Source: Oscillatoria princeps RMCB-10 (lineage in GTDB: Bacteria; Cyanobacteriota; Cyanobacteriia; Cyanobacteriales; Oscillatoriaceae). Taken from it: a stretch of DNA of 64,000 bases. The stretch covers positions 44,035-108,034 of the forward strand of contig JAHHHT010000030.1 in the NCBI GenBank assembly GCA_019359235.1, given 5' to 3'. Positions 18,516 to 27,546 of the stretch are shown here, piece after piece. A program made the translations under genes and the position numbers. Each line of letters starts with the position of its first letter. Within the stretch, counting starts at the first letter, position 1. Below the pieces are notes generated by a model. That model saw only the letters and a list, made by a program, of their open reading frames with translations, did not search any database and was not told the origin of the DNA.

Positions 18516-19562
18516 ATGTCTGAAGCGACTCGGCTGCTGAAACAAGGAATTGAGCAGTATCAGACGGGTGAGTTTGAGGCTGCACTGGAGTCTTGGCAAC
18601 AAGCGCTAGCGAGGTATCGGGAAATCCAAGACCGGCGGCGTTCGGGAGCGGCGCTGGGAAATCTGGGAGTCGCTTATCAGGCGCTGGGAAACTTGACAAA
18701 AGCGATTGAATGCTATAGAGAGCATTTGGCGATAGCGCGGGAAATTTCCGACCGGCGCGGAGAGGGGAATGCGCTGCTGAATTTGGGAAATGCTTTCCTG
18801 GAGTTGGGGGAGGCCGGTGAGGCGATAGAATACATGCAGCTGCGTCTGGCAATAGAGCGGGAAATGTCCGACCGGCAAGCTGAGGCACAGGCGCTGGGAA
18901 ATCTGAGATTGGCTTACATGTCGCTGGGAGAAGCGGCGCAGGCGATTGAGTGCTTGCAGCTGCAGCGAGCGATCGCCCGGGAACTGTTTTGCAATAGCGA
19001 AACATCTGACTTTGTGGCGCTGGCGAGAAGTTTGGGGCTGAATCCAGAGGTGGATTTTGCGGGTGCGGATTTGAGCGATCTTGAGTTGCACTATGCGGAT
19101 TTGAGCCGTGCGGATTTGCGGGAGGCTAACCTTGCGGGATCTAACCTGAATCTGGCGGATCTTGCCGGCGCGAACCTTGCCGGCGCTAACCTCAGCGGCG
19201 CGGTGCTGACGAATGCGAATCTTGCCGGCACTAATCTCAGCGGCGCTAATTTGAGGGGTGCGGATCTGCGCACGAACCTCAGCGGTGCTAATCTTGCCGG
19301 CGCACAGCTGAGTGAGGCGAATTTGAGCAGTGCGTATTTATGCCGCGCCAATCTTGCCGGCGGGCTGCTGAGTGGTGCTAATTTGAAAAATGCTGATTTA
19401 ACTAGCGTTAATCTGGTGGGAGCCAATCTTGCCGGTGCGGACTTGACTCGTGCGGATTTGACGGGTGCGAATGTGGATAGCGCTCGCTTTGCCGGCAATT
19501 CAGGAATTTCTCAGGCGATGAAGCAAGCTCTGACGGAGCGCGGGGCAATTTTTGAGGAGTGA
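18516..19562 (+). CDS. TPR and pentapeptide-repeat fusion protein
   Basis: A 348-residue protein. Residues 1-155 hold TPR units (SEATRLLKQGIEQYQTGEFE, ALGNLGVAYQALGN, ALLNLGNAFLELGE), a protein-binding helical array. The linker SDFVALARSLGLNPEVDFAGAD leads, in two overlapping parts, into about 28 pentapeptide repeats (residues 180-330). The end is a charged helix, LTERGAIFEE. Linker and tail match the protein at 17035. The ATG is preceded by an AGCGGAAG stretch. A binding or scaffolding role is inferred from the two repeat types; no enzyme motif is seen. Confidence 0.87.
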   Translation: MSEATRLLKQGIEQYQTGEFEAALESWQQALARYREIQDRRRSGAALGNLGVAYQALGNLTKAIECYREHLAIAREISDRRGEGNALLNLGNAFLELGEAGEAIEYMQLRLAIEREMSDRQAEAQALGNLRLAYMSLGEAAQAIECLQLQRAIARELFCNSETSDFVALARSLGLNPEVDFAGADLSDLELHYADLSRADLREANLAGSNLNLADLAGANLAGANLSGAVLTNANLAGTNLSGANLRGADLRTNLSGANLAGAQLSEANLSSAYLCRANLAGGLLSGANLKNADLTSVNLVGANLAGADLTRADLTGANVDSARFAGNSGISQAMKQALTERGAIFEE

Positions 19563-19707
19563 GCGCGGGGGCGTGAGGGTGCCGTTTGTAGTAGGGCTCT
19601 AGCCCAAAGTTTGTAGTAGGGCTTTCGCCCTGCAAAAAGTTGACGGCAGCTGATCGTCTGTGATATAATTTAAGGAGGCTACCGTCTCAACCTGAACCAA
19701 CCGCCCT

Positions 19708-20346
19708 ATGACCACTATCACCCTCACCCAACCCCCAGAACGAATCCAGCTCTCCGGTATCAGCTGGCCAACTTATGAAGCCTTACTGGCTGAACTGAGC
19801 AATCGCCGGATACGTCTTACTTACAATCGTGGCGCACTTGAAATTATGGTTCCATCACCTGAACACGAACTTTACAAAGAAATCGTCGGTCGATTTGTCG
19901 AAACCCTGGCAGAAGAATTAGAAATTAGGATTTATCCTCTAGGCTCCACTACCTTCAAACGTTCGGAACTTAGCGGAGCCGAACCAGATAAATGCTTCTA
20001 CATTCAGAACCTGAACGCAGTTAAGGGTAAAAATAGAATCGACCTCAATCAGGACCCGCCCCCTGATTTAGTGGTTGAGATTGATATCACCAGCAGTTCC
20101 AGAATTCGCTTTCCTGTCTATGCAGAGCTGGGCGTTCCGGAAGTCTGGGTTTACGATGGGGAATCCTTCAGTATTAATGTTCTGCGGGATAAGGAGTATG
20201 TGCCCAGTGAGCGCAGTCTGGCATTTCCCAATGTGCCGGTGCTGGAAATTTCTCGATTTCTACAGCAAGCGGGGACTGCGGATTATTTAGAGTTGGTTAG
20301 GGCATTTCGCAGCTGGGTTAAGAGCCAAATTCAGCCAAATCCCTGA
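19708..20346 (+). CDS. Uma2-family (DUF820) restriction-endonuclease-fold protein
   Basis: 212 residues. The pattern is that of the Uma2 family, very expanded in cyanobacteria: an N-terminal YEALLAELSNRRIRLTYNRG, the helix with PSPEHE, then PPDLVVEIDI and YAELGVPEVWVYD. These supply the Asp and Glu of a PD-(D/E)XK-like nuclease core; the expected lysine is less obvious. Members are mostly of unknown role, often linked to mobile DNA. It stands alone; an AAGGAGG stretch (19671-19677) lies 31 bp upstream, too far for a normal ribosome site. Confidence 0.85.
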   Translation: MTTITLTQPPERIQLSGISWPTYEALLAELSNRRIRLTYNRGALEIMVPSPEHELYKEIVGRFVETLAEELEIRIYPLGSTTFKRSELSGAEPDKCFYIQNLNAVKGKNRIDLNQDPPPDLVVEIDITSSSRIRFPVYAELGVPEVWVYDGESFSINVLRDKEYVPSERSLAFPNVPVLEISRFLQQAGTADYLELVRAFRSWVKSQIQPNP

Positions 20347-20420
20347 TGGCTGGGTTCGGGGGGTGCCGGCAGACAAATTCCCTGCGATTCCCCTTCACCC
20401 CTACCCGACTTAAATTGCCC

Positions 20421-22178
20421 TCACACACCTTCTAACTTGCGCATGGCTTGGTCAGTGCTCAAGAAAATGCGCTCGCTTCCCAGCGCCGCCACAAACCCGA
20501 CTTTTTCTAATTTGTCCAGCACCGGCCCTTTCACTTCTGACATGTAAAATTCCACTCCCATTGTCTTTAAATCAGCTCTCAAACTTTGCAAAGTTTCCAA
20601 AGCGCTGCCATCAATCATATTAACCGCACTGCACACCAAAACCAAATGTTTTACCTGGGGGGAGTTGGCGGCGGCTTTAAGCACGTAATCTTGCAGGTAT
20701 TTCGCATTCACAAAATAAAGGCTTTCGTCAACCCTAATTGCTAAAACGTGAGGGCAAGTTTTCACCTCGTGTCGCATCACGTTGCGGAAATGTTCGGTTT
20801 CGCCCACGCGCCCCACAATGGCGATATGAGGTTTGCTGGTGCGCCACAGGTGCAGCGCCAAAGAAATTGCCGCCCCGATAACAATCCCTTTTTCCACGCT
20901 GGTTGCTAGCACCGCCACAAATGCCGCGCACCAAGCAAACGCATCCGCTCGCTCGTAAGCCCACAGGCGTTTGAGGGTGGCAAAATCCAGTAAATTCGCT
21001 ACAGCTACTAAGATAACAGCCGCTAAACTGGTTTGGGGGAGAAAATAAAATAGCGGCGTGAGAAACATGAGGGTGACGGCAATAACGGAAGCGGTTATAA
21101 TGGATGCTAGCCCCGTATTTGCGCCGGCAGAAAAATTGACCACCGACCGGCTCAACCCGCCTGTAATAGGATAGCCCCCTGTCAAGGCGGCGCTGGCATT
21201 CGCCGCACCCAAGGCAATTAATTCTTGATTGGCATCTATTTTTTGCCGTTTCTTGCTCGCCAAAAACTGGCCAACGGCAAACGCTTCCATAAACCCGACA
21301 AAGCTAATGGCTAAGGCTGCCGGCAGTAAAGATTGAACAGTATTGAGGTCAAAAATGGGAGCGGTTAGCGCCGGCAGCCCTTGCGGGATTTCTCCCACTA
21401 CTTTAACCCCCGCTATTTTATCGAGCTGAAACAGCCAGACAATCAGGGTACTGCCGGTGACAGCAATTAAAGGACCGCTTTTGGTAATCGGAACAGTGGC
21501 GGCATCCTGCAACCCAAAGTTTTTCAGATGCCGGCTCAACCCTTTGTTAAAATACAGTAATAGGGCCAGACTGGCCACTCCCAGACTCACGGTTATCCAG
21601 TTGGCTGTTCCGATGTTTTCTCCCAGGTAGCTGACCAGCTGTAAAAAGGATTCCGTTTGGGGTATTTTCAGCCCGAACAGGTGTTTGACTTGGCTGAACC
21701 CGATGAGAATGGCAGCGGCGCTGATAAATCCGGAAATAACGGACTGACTGAGAAAGTTTACCAAAAATCCCAGCCGGCACACTCCTATGATAAGTTCAAG
21801 GGCTCCGACGAGGAATGCTAAAGTCAGTGCCAGCCCTAAATATTCCGGCGTGTTTTCTTTGGCTAAAGCGCTGACTGCTGCAGCAACCATCAGGGAATCT
21901 ACGGCAACCGGCGCAACGGAAAGCATGCGGCTCGTTCCCAAAAAGGCGTAGACCAGTTGGGGGAGAATACTGGCGTACAGCCCCACTTGCGGGGGCAAAC
22001 CGGCCAGCATGGCGTAGGCCATTCCCTGCGGAATTAACAAGCTGGCAACGATGATGCCGGCGGTGACATCTCCGAGCAAATATTCGCGCCGGTAGTGCAG
22101 CCCCCATGTTAAAATTGGGAAATACCGGCTCAATTTGGAGAGCCAAGGATAACGGTCAATAGCGTGACTTTTCGCCAT
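20421..22178 (-). CDS. SulP-family anion transporter with STAS domain
   Basis: I take the ATG at 22178 (MAKSHAIDRYPW), giving 585 residues; an open frame extends upstream without family similarity. The protein has the SulP core of 12-14 membrane segments, with the family signature PQGMAYAMLAGLPP near the N-terminus and GGLSRSVVNFSAGA in the middle, and a cytoplasmic STAS domain from about residue 455. SulP proteins carry sulfate, bicarbonate or related anions. Placement directly before a persulfide dioxygenase and SQR suggests sulfate or sulfite movement linked to sulfide oxidation, which is inference; bicarbonate (BicA-like) uptake is the main alternative. Confidence 0.88.
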   Translation of the reverse strand: MAKSHAIDRYPWLSKLSRYFPILTWGLHYRREYLLGDVTAGIIVASLLIPQGMAYAMLAGLPPQVGLYASILPQLVYAFLGTSRMLSVAPVAVDSLMVAAAVSALAKENTPEYLGLALTLAFLVGALELIIGVCRLGFLVNFLSQSVISGFISAAAILIGFSQVKHLFGLKIPQTESFLQLVSYLGENIGTANWITVSLGVASLALLLYFNKGLSRHLKNFGLQDAATVPITKSGPLIAVTGSTLIVWLFQLDKIAGVKVVGEIPQGLPALTAPIFDLNTVQSLLPAALAISFVGFMEAFAVGQFLASKKRQKIDANQELIALGAANASAALTGGYPITGGLSRSVVNFSAGANTGLASIITASVIAVTLMFLTPLFYFLPQTSLAAVILVAVANLLDFATLKRLWAYERADAFAWCAAFVAVLATSVEKGIVIGAAISLALHLWRTSKPHIAIVGRVGETEHFRNVMRHEVKTCPHVLAIRVDESLYFVNAKYLQDYVLKAAANSPQVKHLVLVCSAVNMIDGSALETLQSLRADLKTMGVEFYMSEVKGPVLDKLEKVGFVAALGSERIFLSTDQAMRKLEGV

Positions 22179-22366
22179 TTGTCTGCGGGGGCTAAACTTT
22201 GGAAGGTATTTCTGTGGAATTGCTGGAACTATTTTAGCACAGCCGGAAGAGAGCGGGGGAGAAAACCCGCTCAAACAGCGCTGAAAAGCCGGTAAATGCC
22301 TTGGCGATCTCATACGGTCAGCGCCTGCGGCTTCACCGGCATTTTCTGTCATTTTTTCGCTCGCCC

Positions 22367-23059
22367 CTATACCGGCACGTTACCGCAGCGCTCGTTGGCG
22401 GGAACTGCTTCGGCAATTTTCTTGGGATCTGGCAGGTTTAGGCTGTTCATCATCTGGATAAAGCTGGCCCGATCTTTGCCGGCAAAGCGGGGGTTGTATT
22501 TCTTTTCTTCGCCAATGGTTGAAACGGTCTGTCCTCTGTAGTCGTGACCCGGATATACTAGGGTTTCGTCTGGTAGGGTGAAGAGTTTTTGGGTGACGTG
22601 CTCGTACATTAAGGCTGGATCGCCGCTTTGGAAGTCTGTGCGCCCGCACCCGCGAATAAAGAGGGAATCGCCTGTTAAAAGATGAGAGCCATTCACCAGA
22701 TATGACATGTGGCTGTCGGTGTGGCCTAAAGTAGAAATGGCTTGAATTTCGATGTCTCCCAGGCGCAAGATTTCTCCATCTTTAAGGAAGCGGTCGGCAC
22801 AGGCTGCGCTGGCATTTTCCGGGACGATTCCCTGACAGCCGGTTAAGGTGCGCAGTTTGCCGGTGCCGGTGATGTGATCGGCGTGAATGTGGGTTTCTAG
22901 GCAGTACCGCAATGTGAGTCCCAACTCTTGCAGCAGTTTCATCTCTCGATCGACTTGCTCGATCACCGGATCGACTAAAACCGCTTCTTTGGTTGTTTTG
23001 TCGGCAATTAAATACGTGTAGGTGCTGGTTTCGTTGTCGTAGAGTTGGCGGAACAGCAT
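22367..23059 (-). CDS. ETHE1-type persulfide dioxygenase (MBL fold)
   Basis: 230 residues of the metallo-beta-lactamase fold. The motif THIHADH (His57, His59, Asp61, His62), the later LGHTDSH, the GDSLFIRGCGRTDFQ strand and PGHDY are the hallmarks of ETHE1-like sulfur dioxygenases, which use mononuclear Fe(II) to oxidise glutathione persulfide to sulfite and glutathione. The ATG follows a clear AAGGAGAG site. It lies divergent from the sulfide:quinone oxidoreductase gene, whose product makes the persulfide. Together they form the classic sulfide oxidation pair. A generic glyoxalase II role is less likely because of the TDFQ signature. Confidence 0.9.
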   Translation of the reverse strand: MLFRQLYDNETSTYTYLIADKTTKEAVLVDPVIEQVDREMKLLQELGLTLRYCLETHIHADHITGTGKLRTLTGCQGIVPENASAACADRFLKDGEILRLGDIEIQAISTLGHTDSHMSYLVNGSHLLTGDSLFIRGCGRTDFQSGDPALMYEHVTQKLFTLPDETLVYPGHDYRGQTVSTIGEEKKYNPRFAGKDRASFIQMMNSLNLPDPKKIAEAVPANERCGNVPV

Positions 23060-23712
23060 AGTTTTCTCTCCTTGCGGTTAATCTGTTATTTTGGCACACA
23101 CCCTGTCTGGATGGCGGTTTGGCGCTGTCCGCGCCGGCATCGCCGGGACAGCACAACCGTCTCTCACCGGCATGGCAATGGCCCAGCGGGCGGCGCGATC
23201 CAGGGCTTTTCGCCCCCTGCGGCCAGAAGCTTAACTTCCCCCTCCAGCGGTTATATGACTATACAATAATATAAAGAGTCTGATTTAGCAAGAGAGGCAA
23301 AAAAATTTTTTGCCTCTTTATTAAGTAGATTGACTCAGCCGGCGGGGTGAGGCGGGCCTCCTCGCCGGGGAGGAAGGGGCGCGGTAAAGCGCTCACCAGG
23401 CCAAGGGAAGGCCAGCACCAGTCCCAGACTCCCTCCCGTGCCGGTGGGGCAGGCCACCACTGCGGCAGGGCAGGGCCCAGAGCGGCTCGCTCCCTGGCCA
23501 GGGCGTCTGGCCCTATGCGAGCCGGTGGGAACCCGGCAGCTTGACGTTTTAGAAGTATTACTATATAGTGATATGACATATAAGCTTGACAGGGGATGCA
23601 AAAAAATTTTTGCAGCAGGGTTAAGTAGATTCACCCAGCCGGCGGGGCGAGGCGTGCCTCCTGCCCCGCCCAAAGCGGGCTCAGTAAAAATGCTCACCAG
23701 GAAAAAGAGACA
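23060..23712 (+). promoter_or_regulatory. sqr control region with duplicated leader
   Basis: Two related leaders lie in tandem (about 23294-23395 and 23596-23702). Each has a GCAAAAAAATTTTTGC palindrome, then TTAAGTAGATT, a CAGCCGGCGGGG block and a CTCACCAGG end. Each is preceded by an AT-rich promoter-like stretch with ACTATACAAT (23258-23267) or ACTATATAGT (23560-23569). The downstream copy runs into the SQR ribosome region. Confidence 0.65.
23541..23569 (+). promoter_or_regulatory. Candidate sigma-70 promoter of sqr with overlapping palindrome
   Basis: TTGACG (23541-23546), a 17-base spacer and TATAGT (23564-23569) make a good -35/-10 pair. The perfect palindrome ACTATATAGT (23560-23569) covers the -10, as expected for a repressor site. 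This is inferred from sequence alone. Confidence 0.6.
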
Positions 23713-25029
23713 ATGGCAACGCTAGCACAAAGACAGTCCCAGACTGCTGTTCCACAAATCCAACCGGAAGTCCGCAAAACGGTTCACTACCAGATCGTGA
23801 TTATCGGTGGCGGTGCTGCTGGGATTACGACCGCTTCACTGCTGCTGGCGAAAAACCGCTCGCTGGATATCGCCATCATTGAACCGTCGGACAAACACTA
23901 TTACCAACCGGGCTGGACGATGACCGGGGGTGGGGTTTTTCAGATCCAAGATACCGTCAAACATCAAAAAGATTTAATTCCCAAAGGGGCGACTTGGATT
24001 AAAGATCGGGCGGTAACTTTAGATCCAGATAACAATGCCGTCTGCACCTCTGAAGGCATCCGGGTTGAGTATGATTGCTTAATTGTTTGCCCGGGCATTC
24101 AAGTTGACTGGCATTTAATAAAAGGGCTTAAAGAAGCGATCGGGAAAGATGGCGTGACTAGCAATTATTCGCCCCGTTACGCCCCTTACACTTGGGAATT
24201 GATTAATAATTTTAAAGGCGGAAATGCGCTGTTTACTTTTCCCAATACGCCGATTAAGTGCGGCGGTGCGCCCCAGAAAGTTATGTACATGGCCGACGAT
24301 GTTTTCCGCAGTAAGTGGGGAGTGCGCCAGCGAACGAACGTGATGTTTCTCACGCCCGCGACTAGAATGTTTGCGGTGCCGGCTTATTCCAGGATTTTGG
24401 AAGGCGTCGTCAGAGAGCGGGACATTGAAGTGAAATTCCGCCACAATCTCAAGGAGATTAAAGCCGGCACGAAAGAGGCGATTTTTGATGTTTTGGATGA
24501 GGGCGGTATTGTTGGCGAAGTCAGCTTCAAGTACGACATAATTCACGTTGCGCCGCCCCAAAGCGCTCCAGATTTTATTAAAAACAGCCCGCTGGCCGTT
24601 CCGAACAGCCCTTATGGCTGGGTGGATGTGGATAAAGACACGCTGCAGCACAACCGCTACCCAAATGTGTTTGGGCTTGGGGATGCGTCTTCGCTGCCCA
24701 CGTCGAAAACGGCGGCGGCAGTTCGCAAGCAAGCGCCGGTGGTGGCAGAAAATTTACTGGCGTTTATGGCCTCGCAACCTTTGCGGGAAAAGTATGACGG
24801 GTACACCTGCTGCCCTTTAATTACTGGCTATGACAGAACTGTGATGTCGGAGTTTGACGGTTACACTGCCCGCCTGATGTCGAGTTTTCCTCTCAACCCC
24901 GCTAAAGAGCGCTGGGTGATGTGGTTGATGAAAAAGCACGTCCTGCCTTGGGTTTACTGGAACCGGATGTTAAAAGGAGCGCGGTTTGAGGGGGATTACA
25001 TCAAATTTCTGCAGTGGCGGGAAAAATAA
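23713..25029 (+). CDS. sqr: Sulfide:quinone oxidoreductase, type II-like
   Basis: A 438-residue flavoprotein of the SQR family. The FAD site is IVIIGGGAAG (about residues 28-37). Catalytic-disulfide cysteine candidates are Cys183 in TPIKCGGAPQK and Cys366/Cys367 in GYTCCPLITGY. The YQPGWT motif and overall pattern fit the eukaryote-like type II group rather than the SqrA type used by classic anoxygenic cyanobacteria. It oxidises sulfide at the thylakoid or plasma membrane and reduces plastoquinone; the C-terminal MKKHVLPWVYWNRMLKG is an amphipathic membrane anchor. Product persulfide would go to the neighbouring dioxygenase. A D1' gene follows 534 bp downstream on the same strand. Confidence 0.93.
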   Translation: MATLAQRQSQTAVPQIQPEVRKTVHYQIVIIGGGAAGITTASLLLAKNRSLDIAIIEPSDKHYYQPGWTMTGGGVFQIQDTVKHQKDLIPKGATWIKDRAVTLDPDNNAVCTSEGIRVEYDCLIVCPGIQVDWHLIKGLKEAIGKDGVTSNYSPRYAPYTWELINNFKGGNALFTFPNTPIKCGGAPQKVMYMADDVFRSKWGVRQRTNVMFLTPATRMFAVPAYSRILEGVVRERDIEVKFRHNLKEIKAGTKEAIFDVLDEGGIVGEVSFKYDIIHVAPPQSAPDFIKNSPLAVPNSPYGWVDVDKDTLQHNRYPNVFGLGDASSLPTSKTAAAVRKQAPVVAENLLAFMASQPLREKYDGYTCCPLITGYDRTVMSEFDGYTARLMSSFPLNPAKERWVMWLMKKHVLPWVYWNRMLKGARFEGDYIKFLQWREK

Positions 25030-25060
25030 TAAGTAGGTGGGCATAAGTCTAGAAACTCTA

Positions 25061-25092
25061 GAAACCCGGTTTCTTAAAGAAACCGGGTTTCT
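25061..25092. terminator. GAAACCCGG hairpin after sqr
   Basis: GAAACCCGGTTTCTT facing AAGAAACCGGGTTTC, a 32-bp near-perfect palindrome 31 bp beyond the sqr stop. Family member of the interspersed repeat; it could end sqr transcription although no T-run follows. Confidence 0.6.
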
Positions 25093-25463
25093 GTCTCTCA
25101 GGGTTTCTGTCTCTCAGGGGTTCTGGCTCCCATCCGATCTCGTTTATTCATCAGGACTTACGCATCGACCTTAATTGTGTGGTGGGTTACGCTAGCGCTA
25201 ACCCACCCTACTGTCTCCCATCCGATGGCGTTTATTCATGTCCACTCGCCTGCCCCCCCGATTTTAACCGGCGCGCCCCCAGAAGCGCCCAGAAGCCTCC
25301 AGAAAGTTTTGTCCGCCCCCTTGACAGACAGGGGATTTTGTGTAACGCAGGCGGGCGTCACCCTGGCCCAAAGCTGCCGGTTCGCCCCTCCCCCCCCCGA
25401 AACGTCTGAAAGCCCTGATGTACCTAGATTTCAGCCATTTGTAAAAATTTTTTTGCTAAACCC

Positions 25464-25493
25464 TTGACAACAGGATGACTATCTGGTTATATA
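25464..25493 (+). promoter_or_regulatory. Candidate promoter of the D1' gene
   Basis: TTGACA (25464-25469), an 18-base spacer and TATATA (25488-25493). The same spacing and the same -35 recur before the psbA remnant (32022-32051). GACTATCTGG (25478-25487) in the spacer loosely resembles the ACTATAYAGT element near other genes of the island. Confidence 0.7.
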
Positions 25494-25563
25494 TAGATAC
25501 AGGTAGGCGAGCGCACCTGTTCGCAGACTGTAAGGCATTTATAACGAAGGAGATATTACGGCA

Positions 25564-26646
25564 ATGACAACAGCTGTATCCAGAAAGACGGGCAATCACC
25601 TGTGGTCGCGCTTCTGCGACTGGATTACCAGCACGGAGAACCGGCTGTATATTGGTTGGTTTGGCGTGTTAATGATTCCCACAATTTTAACGGCCACCAC
25701 AGTTTTTATCCTGGCGATGGTTGCCGCCCCGCCGGTGGATTTAGACGGGATTCGCGAGCCGGTTTCTGGTTCTTTGCTCTACGGGAATAACATCATTACC
25801 GCTACTGTTGTCCCCACTTCAGCGGCAGTTGGCTTGCATTTGTACCCCCTTTGGGCAGCAGCTTCTTTGGATGAGTGGCTGTACAACGGCGGTCCGTACC
25901 AGCTGATTGTGCTGCACTTTTTAATCGGCATTTACGCTTATATGGGGCGCGAGTGGGAACTCAGCTACCGGCTGGGAATGCGCCCCTGGATTGCGGTTGC
26001 TTATTCCGCTCCTGTGGCAGCCGCCACTGCCGTGCTGTTAATTTATCCTATCGGTCAGGGCAGCTTTTCTGATGGGTTGATGCTGGGGATTTCTGGCACG
26101 TTCAACTTTATGATCGTGTTTCAAGCCGAGCATAACATTCTCATGCACCCGTTCCACCAGTTAGGCGTTATCGGCGTGTTCGGCGGGGCGTTGTTTGCCG
26201 CCATGCACGGATCTCTGGTGACTTCTTCTCTGCTGCGCGAAACCACTGAAAATGAATCCGCAAATGCGGGTTATATGTTCGGGCAAGAAGAAGAAACCTA
26301 CAACATTATCGCCGCTCACGGTTACTTCGGACGCTTGATTTTCCAGTACGCGAGCTTCAACAACAGCCGCAGCTTGCACTTCTTCTTGGCCGCGTGGCCG
26401 GTGGTGGGCATTTGGTTCGCCGCTTTGGGAATTTCCACGATGGGATTTAACCTGAATGGGTTTAACTTCAACGAGTCAATTCTTGACGCTGAAGGTCGCC
26501 CCATCAATACCTGGGCTGACGTGATCAACCGCGCTAACTTGGGGATTGAAGTGATTCACGAGCGCAACGCTCACAACTTCCCCCTGGATTTGGCTGCCGG
26601 CACTCTGCAACCTGTTGCTTTAACTGCTCCCGCAATTAACAGCTAA
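25564..26646 (+). CDS. psbA: Photosystem II D1 protein, low-oxygen D1' type
   Basis: Exactly 360 residues, colinear with standard D1. All manganese-cluster ligands are kept: Asp170, Glu189, His332, Glu333, Asp342 and Ala344, plus Tyr161, His190, His198 and His215. It carries the three substitutions that define the microaerobically induced D1' form: Ala80 (usually Gly), Leu158 (Phe) and Ala286 (Thr). It also has Met173 for Pro, Ala98 for Glu and Ala144 for Cys, partly as in Thermosynechococcus PsbA2. Glu130 is the high-light-type residue. So this is an active-looking, oxygen-evolving reaction-centre subunit specialised for low oxygen. It stands next to sqr, supporting a role under sulfidic, microoxic conditions. 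Confidence 0.97.
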   Translation: MTTAVSRKTGNHLWSRFCDWITSTENRLYIGWFGVLMIPTILTATTVFILAMVAAPPVDLDGIREPVSGSLLYGNNIITATVVPTSAAVGLHLYPLWAAASLDEWLYNGGPYQLIVLHFLIGIYAYMGREWELSYRLGMRPWIAVAYSAPVAAATAVLLIYPIGQGSFSDGLMLGISGTFNFMIVFQAEHNILMHPFHQLGVIGVFGGALFAAMHGSLVTSSLLRETTENESANAGYMFGQEEETYNIIAAHGYFGRLIFQYASFNNSRSLHFFLAAWPVVGIWFAALGISTMGFNLNGFNFNESILDAEGRPINTWADVINRANLGIEVIHERNAHNFPLDLAAGTLQPVALTAPAINS

Positions 26647-26652
26647 CATTTA

Positions 26653-26680
26653 GAAACCCGGTTTCAGAAACCGGGTTTCT
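26653..26680. terminator. GAAACCCGG hairpin after psbA
   Basis: GAAACCCGGTTTC directly followed by GAAACCGGGTTTC type sequence (26653-26680), 6 bp after the psbA stop. The perfect stem at the end of a strongly expressed gene suggests it serves as terminator or mRNA end stabiliser. Confidence 0.65.
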
Positions 26681-26801
26681 GGGCCCCAAGCGCATTTTGC
26701 AGTGTGCGGGCGGGATTCACACCCAAAACGACCCAGCCTAGCAATCAGGGGAATTAGCTCGCTCCAATTCCCGCAAGTCTTATTAATTAAGGAAAATCAC
26801 A

Positions 26802-27335
26802 ATGGACAGCAGCTTTCCGCTCGAAAACCCTTCCATGTCCCGCCGGCAGTTACTCAATTTTCTGACTGGGACGGTCGTTGCTTCGACTGCCGGTGCCGCA
26901 CTATACCCCGTCTCCAAATATTTTATCCCCCCTGCAGAAACCAGCGAAGGGGGAGCAGTCATCGCCAAAGATATCTTAGGCAAACCCATTCCCGCCGGCC
27001 AAATTTTAGCCGAACCTGCCGGCACTCGCGCTCTCGTTGCGGGGTTAGCAGGTGAGCCGACTTACTTAACCGTGAAACAGGACGGGACGCTTGACCCTAT
27101 GGGAATTGTAGATAACTGCACCCATTTAGGCTGCACGTTTCCCTGGAACGAAACTGACCAGCAATTTCAATGTCCCTGTCACGGTTCTCGCTACAGCGCT
27201 GACGGTTCTGTATTGCGCGGACCGGCACCTCTCCCTCTCAAGTTAGTTCGCGTTGCTGTTAAAGATAATGCGATTTTGATTGCTCCGTGGACAGAAATTG
27301 ACCCCCGCACCGGGGAAACTCCTTGGTGGGTTTAG
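26802..27335 (+). CDS. petC: Rieske iron-sulfur protein of cytochrome b6f
   Basis: 177 residues. A twin-arginine-type N-terminus (SRRQLLNFLTG) leads into one membrane helix, then the Rieske domain. Cluster ligands are Cys106 and His108 (CTHLGC) and Cys124 and His127 (CPCHGS); Cys111 and Cys126 form the disulfide. The protein ends in GETPWWV as in standard PetC. It transfers electrons from plastoquinol to cytochrome f or c6. Cyanobacteria keep several petC copies; the position between a D1' gene and acsF suggests this is a condition-specific paralogue, which is inference. An AAGGAAA ribosome site precedes the ATG, and a hairpin at 27388 follows. Confidence 0.93.
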   Translation: MDSSFPLENPSMSRRQLLNFLTGTVVASTAGAALYPVSKYFIPPAETSEGGAVIAKDILGKPIPAGQILAEPAGTRALVAGLAGEPTYLTVKQDGTLDPMGIVDNCTHLGCTFPWNETDQQFQCPCHGSRYSADGSVLRGPAPLPLKLVRVAVKDNAILIAPWTEIDPRTGETPWWV

Positions 27336-27387
27336 AAGTCATTTAGAAAGTAATTCTTAAGCCTGCATGGAGCCAGAAACCAGGCTA

Positions 27388-27419
27388 GAAACCGGGTTTC
27401 TTGAAGAAACCCGGTTTCT
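27388..27419. terminator. GAAACCGGG hairpin between petC and acsF
   Basis: GAAACCGGGTTTCTT facing AAGAAACCCGGTTTC, a 32-bp palindrome between two convergent genes, in reverse order of the arms compared with the copies at 10161 and 25061. It may end both transcripts. Confidence 0.6.
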
Positions 27420-27546
27420 CTGATCTTAACTTTTGCTTTATAAATGAGTTTTTAGAGCGAGACCTGGAACATTAATCATGATAAATGAAGCGTTCGCCCC
27501 ACTGTAACCTGTAGCACAGAGCGAGCGCCTCAACTCTTCTACCGCT

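Larger units (their letters stand above)
25030..25563 (+). promoter_or_regulatory. Upstream region of the D1' gene
   Basis: After a hairpin (25061-25092) comes about 250 bp whose pattern is repeated, diverged, at 31850-32110 in front of a psbA remnant: TCCGCCCCCTTGACAGA, CTGGCCCAAA, TGCCGGTTCGCCCC and an AAAATTTTT tract just before the -35. Conservation between the two copies marks this stretch as probably functional. A ribosome site GAAGGAG (25545-25551) precedes the ATG. Confidence 0.65.
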
